Below, one piece after another: positions 55,584 to 56,642 of a stretch of 56,642 bases of DNA. A program made the position numbers and the translations under genes. The notes beneath the pieces were generated by a model, which was given only the letters and a program-made list of their open reading frames with translations, did not search any database and was not told the origin of the DNA. The DNA comes from UBA1774 sp045628925 (lineage in GTDB: Bacteria > Bacillota > Clostridia > Oscillospirales > Oscillospiraceae), in contig JAZQQF010000102.1 in assembly GCA_045628925.1 (NCBI GenBank), forward strand, positions 1-56,642, in the 5' to 3' direction. Position 1 is the first letter of the stretch; every line of letters starts with the position of its first letter.

Positions 55584-55613
55584 ATTATGGCACAGGCGGA
55601 GGGAATTTGTCAA
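55584..55613 (-). promoter_or_regulatory. Promoter of the UroD-family gene
   Basis: Minus strand TTGACA (55613-55608), 18 bp, CATAAT (55589-55584). Confidence 0.75.
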
Positions 55614-55694
55614 TGCGCCGGGCTGGGTTTCGGACGTGGAGGCCGCCGTCTTCTTTTCCGAGCCTGAGAAATGCGGGAAAATTTCAAAAAGCTG

Positions 55695-55723
55695 TTGACA
55701 AACGGCTTCGGATTTGCTATAGT
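55695..55723 (+). promoter_or_regulatory. tRNA operon promoter
   Basis: TTGACA (55695-55700), 17 bp, TATAGT (55718-55723), 25 bp before the first tRNA. Confidence 0.85.
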
Positions 55724-55748
55724 TCACCGTGCTGGTGTTGGCCGATAT

Positions 55749-55824
55749 GCTGGTGTAGCTCAGTTGGCAGAGCAGCTGATTTGTAATCAGCAGGTCGGGG
55801 GTTCAAGTCCGTCCACCAGCTCCA
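55749..55824 (+). tRNA. tRNA-Thr (anticodon TGT)
   Basis: Acceptor GCTGGTG / CACCAGC, D-arm AGCTCAGTTGGCAGAGC, anticodon stem CTGAT/ATCAG with loop TTTGTAA giving anticodon TGT, T-arm GGGGGTTCAAGTCCG, encoded CCA. 76 nt including CCA. Confidence 0.95.
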
Positions 55825-55835
55825 CAAGTTCATAT

Positions 55836-55920
55836 GGGGGTGTTCCCGAGTGGCCAAAGGGGACAGACTGTAAATCTGCTGGCTATGCCTACGGTGGTTC
55901 GAATCCACCCGCCCCCACCA
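55836..55920 (+). tRNA. tRNA-Tyr (anticodon GTA)
   Basis: Acceptor GGGGGTG / CGCCCCC (one T-G pair), anticodon stem CAGA/TCTG with loop containing GTA, long variable arm typical of bacterial tRNA-Tyr, T-arm GGTGGTTCGAATCCACC, encoded CCA. 85 nt, 11 nt after tRNA-Thr. Confidence 0.95.
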
Positions 55921-56014
55921 AAACAAAAGCATCTGCCTTATAGGCAGGTGCTTTTGTTTTGATTTGGATTCGAAGTTTATGCCCCGCAGGGGGTAAATCC
56001 ACCCGCCCCCACCA
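55902..56014 (+). repeat. Direct repeat of the tRNA-Tyr 3' end (55902-55920 and 55996-56014)
   Basis: AATCCACCCGCCCCCACCA occurs at the end of tRNA-Tyr and again 94 bp downstream, where no complete tRNA precedes it. Each copy is directly followed by a terminator hairpin. It is either the scar of an integrated element or the remnant of a deleted second tRNA gene. Confidence 0.8.
55919..55962 (+). terminator. Terminator of the tRNA operon
   Basis: AAAACAAAAGCATCTGCC / GGCAGGTGCTTTTGTTTT with a 5-nt loop (TTATA). Confidence 0.9.
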
Positions 56015-56056
56015 ATATTGCCGATCCGCTTTTTGCGGGTCGGCAATATTTCTTTA
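56014..56056 (+). terminator. Second terminator after the tRNA 3'-end duplicate
   Basis: AATATTGCCGATCCGC / GCGGGTCGGCAATATT with loop TTTTT, then TCTTT. Confidence 0.85.
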
Positions 56057-56142
56057 TCCAGATTGAATTTCGGTCTCTGCCGAGAATCAATTGCCTCTGC
56101 CGTAACAAACACATCTTTTCCCACCTTTTTCCCCACTTCCGC

Positions 56143-56171
56143 TTGTGTTAGGCTGAGAAGTATTATATAAT
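56143..56171 (+). promoter_or_regulatory. Promoter of the cupin gene
   Basis: TTGTGT (56143-56148), 17 bp, TATAAT (56166-56171). Confidence 0.7.
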
Positions 56172-56209
56172 CGGCTAAACACAGAAAATAACGAGAGGAG
56201 AAACCATCC

Positions 56210-56642
56210 ATGCAGGAAAAATTCGAGAAATTATTCTATGAGTTCGAGCCGGAAAACACCAAATGGGGCGACTGGATCCTCACCCCGCAGGCCTACTTCC
56301 GCGGCGACCGGAATATGCCCGGCGCGGGTCTGAACCTTGGCTATCAGGTCATTCTGAAGCCCCACCGTCTGGAGACCGAGCCGCACTTCCACCGTGAGGA
56401 CGAATACCTTGTCTTCCTCGGCGCGAAGTTCCCCGACGTGTTCGCCTCCTGGGATGCTGAAGATCTGTTCTACATGGGACCCTCGCTGGACAAGATGGAG
56501 AAGATCGTCATTACCGAGCCCACCATCATCCACCTGCCCAAGGGCTGGTGGCACAGCCCGCTGGACTTCATCCGCGTGGATAAGCCCCTGCTGTTCCAGG
56601 CCATCATGCAGTCCGGCCGCACCGGCCTTGTGAAGTACATTG
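56210..56642 (+). CDS. Cupin-domain protein, 3' end outside window
   Basis: The first 144 residues of a protein that runs off the right edge. A single conserved cupin barrel is visible: the metal site HFHREDEYLVFLGA (two His and a Glu) at about 57-70, followed by TIIHLPKGWWHSPLDF with the fourth ligand His. The N-terminal part KLFYEFEPENTKWGDWILTPQAYFRGDRNMPGAG has no motif I recognise. GAGAGGAGAAACC precedes the ATG. Substrate unknown; small cupins near UroD-family proteins are often catabolic accessory enzymes, but that is only context. Confidence 0.85.
   Translation, partial: MQEKFEKLFYEFEPENTKWGDWILTPQAYFRGDRNMPGAGLNLGYQVILKPHRLETEPHFHREDEYLVFLGAKFPDVFASWDAEDLFYMGPSLDKMEKIVITEPTIIHLPKGWWHSPLDFIRVDKPLLFQAIMQSGRTGLVKYI

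Noticed and set aside
55921..56209. A mobile element or integrase near the tRNA repeat
   Set aside because: The 289-bp region holds only the repeat, two terminators and a promoter; no integrase, transposase or inverted repeats are visible in the window.

Overview
The window is 56.6 kb of GC-rich chromosome from an anaerobic, spore-forming Firmicute, most likely a gut Clostridia/Oscillospirales relative. That is inferred from a SpoIID homologue, a CIRCE/HrcA site, a sortase-assembled pilus, SLH, cohesin and dockerin surface proteins, TTGACA/TATAAT-type promoters and AGGAGG ribosome sites. No phage, transposase or integrase genes are visible, and no rRNA. Coding is dense on both strands.

Left part (1-7.6 kb). 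The 5' two thirds of a pyrogallol-transhydroxylase-like molybdenum enzyme runs off the left edge. It is followed by a SpoIID-like protein, a small membrane protein, a cysteine synthase and an unusual fusion of an NAD(P)-binding protein with a glycosidase-like barrel. 7.7-17.9 kb is a pilus locus on the minus strand. In transcription order it has two small paralogous coiled-coil proteins, a signal peptidase I, a 1296-residue VWA tip adhesin, an LPETG major pilin, a class C sortase, a proline-rich minor pilin and a second sortase. A strong hairpin without a U-tract separates the major pilin from its sortase.

Middle (18-45.5 kb). A CsoR-type copper sensor, HtpG, glycerol kinase and a lipase come first. 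Next is a BlaI/BlaR1-type sensor pair with two phased operators, then RuvX, and Hsp20 behind a perfect CIRCE element. A long minus-strand run holds CPA2 antiporter, ComM, an HtrA-like lipoprotein, TrkA, a methyltransferase and a MocA-phosphatase fusion. CoaX with its presumed pantothenate transporter, a GT4-CsaB fusion, a DUF4330 protein, a phosphatase-GNAT fusion and a YgiQ radical SAM protein follow. The protease gene is broken in frame at two poly-C tracts inside a 122-bp tandem repeat.

Right part (45.5-56.6 kb). PepF is followed by the most interesting pair. An SLH-anchored cohesin protein (minus) and a transglutaminase-dockerin protein (plus) are divergently transcribed from a 583-bp intergenic region full of hairpins and promoters. 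Both proteins carry the same Cys-ribbon repeat. This looks like a minimal two-gene cohesin-dockerin surface system whose cargo is a transglutaminase-fold protein rather than a glycosidase. After it come a MATE transporter, a HAD-NadE fusion with an internal ribosome site, a UroD-family protein, tRNA-Thr and tRNA-Tyr with a duplicated tRNA 3' end, and the start of a cupin gene.

Five proteins in the window are two-domain fusions of families normally encoded separately. All calls come from reading the sequence; no database search was run.
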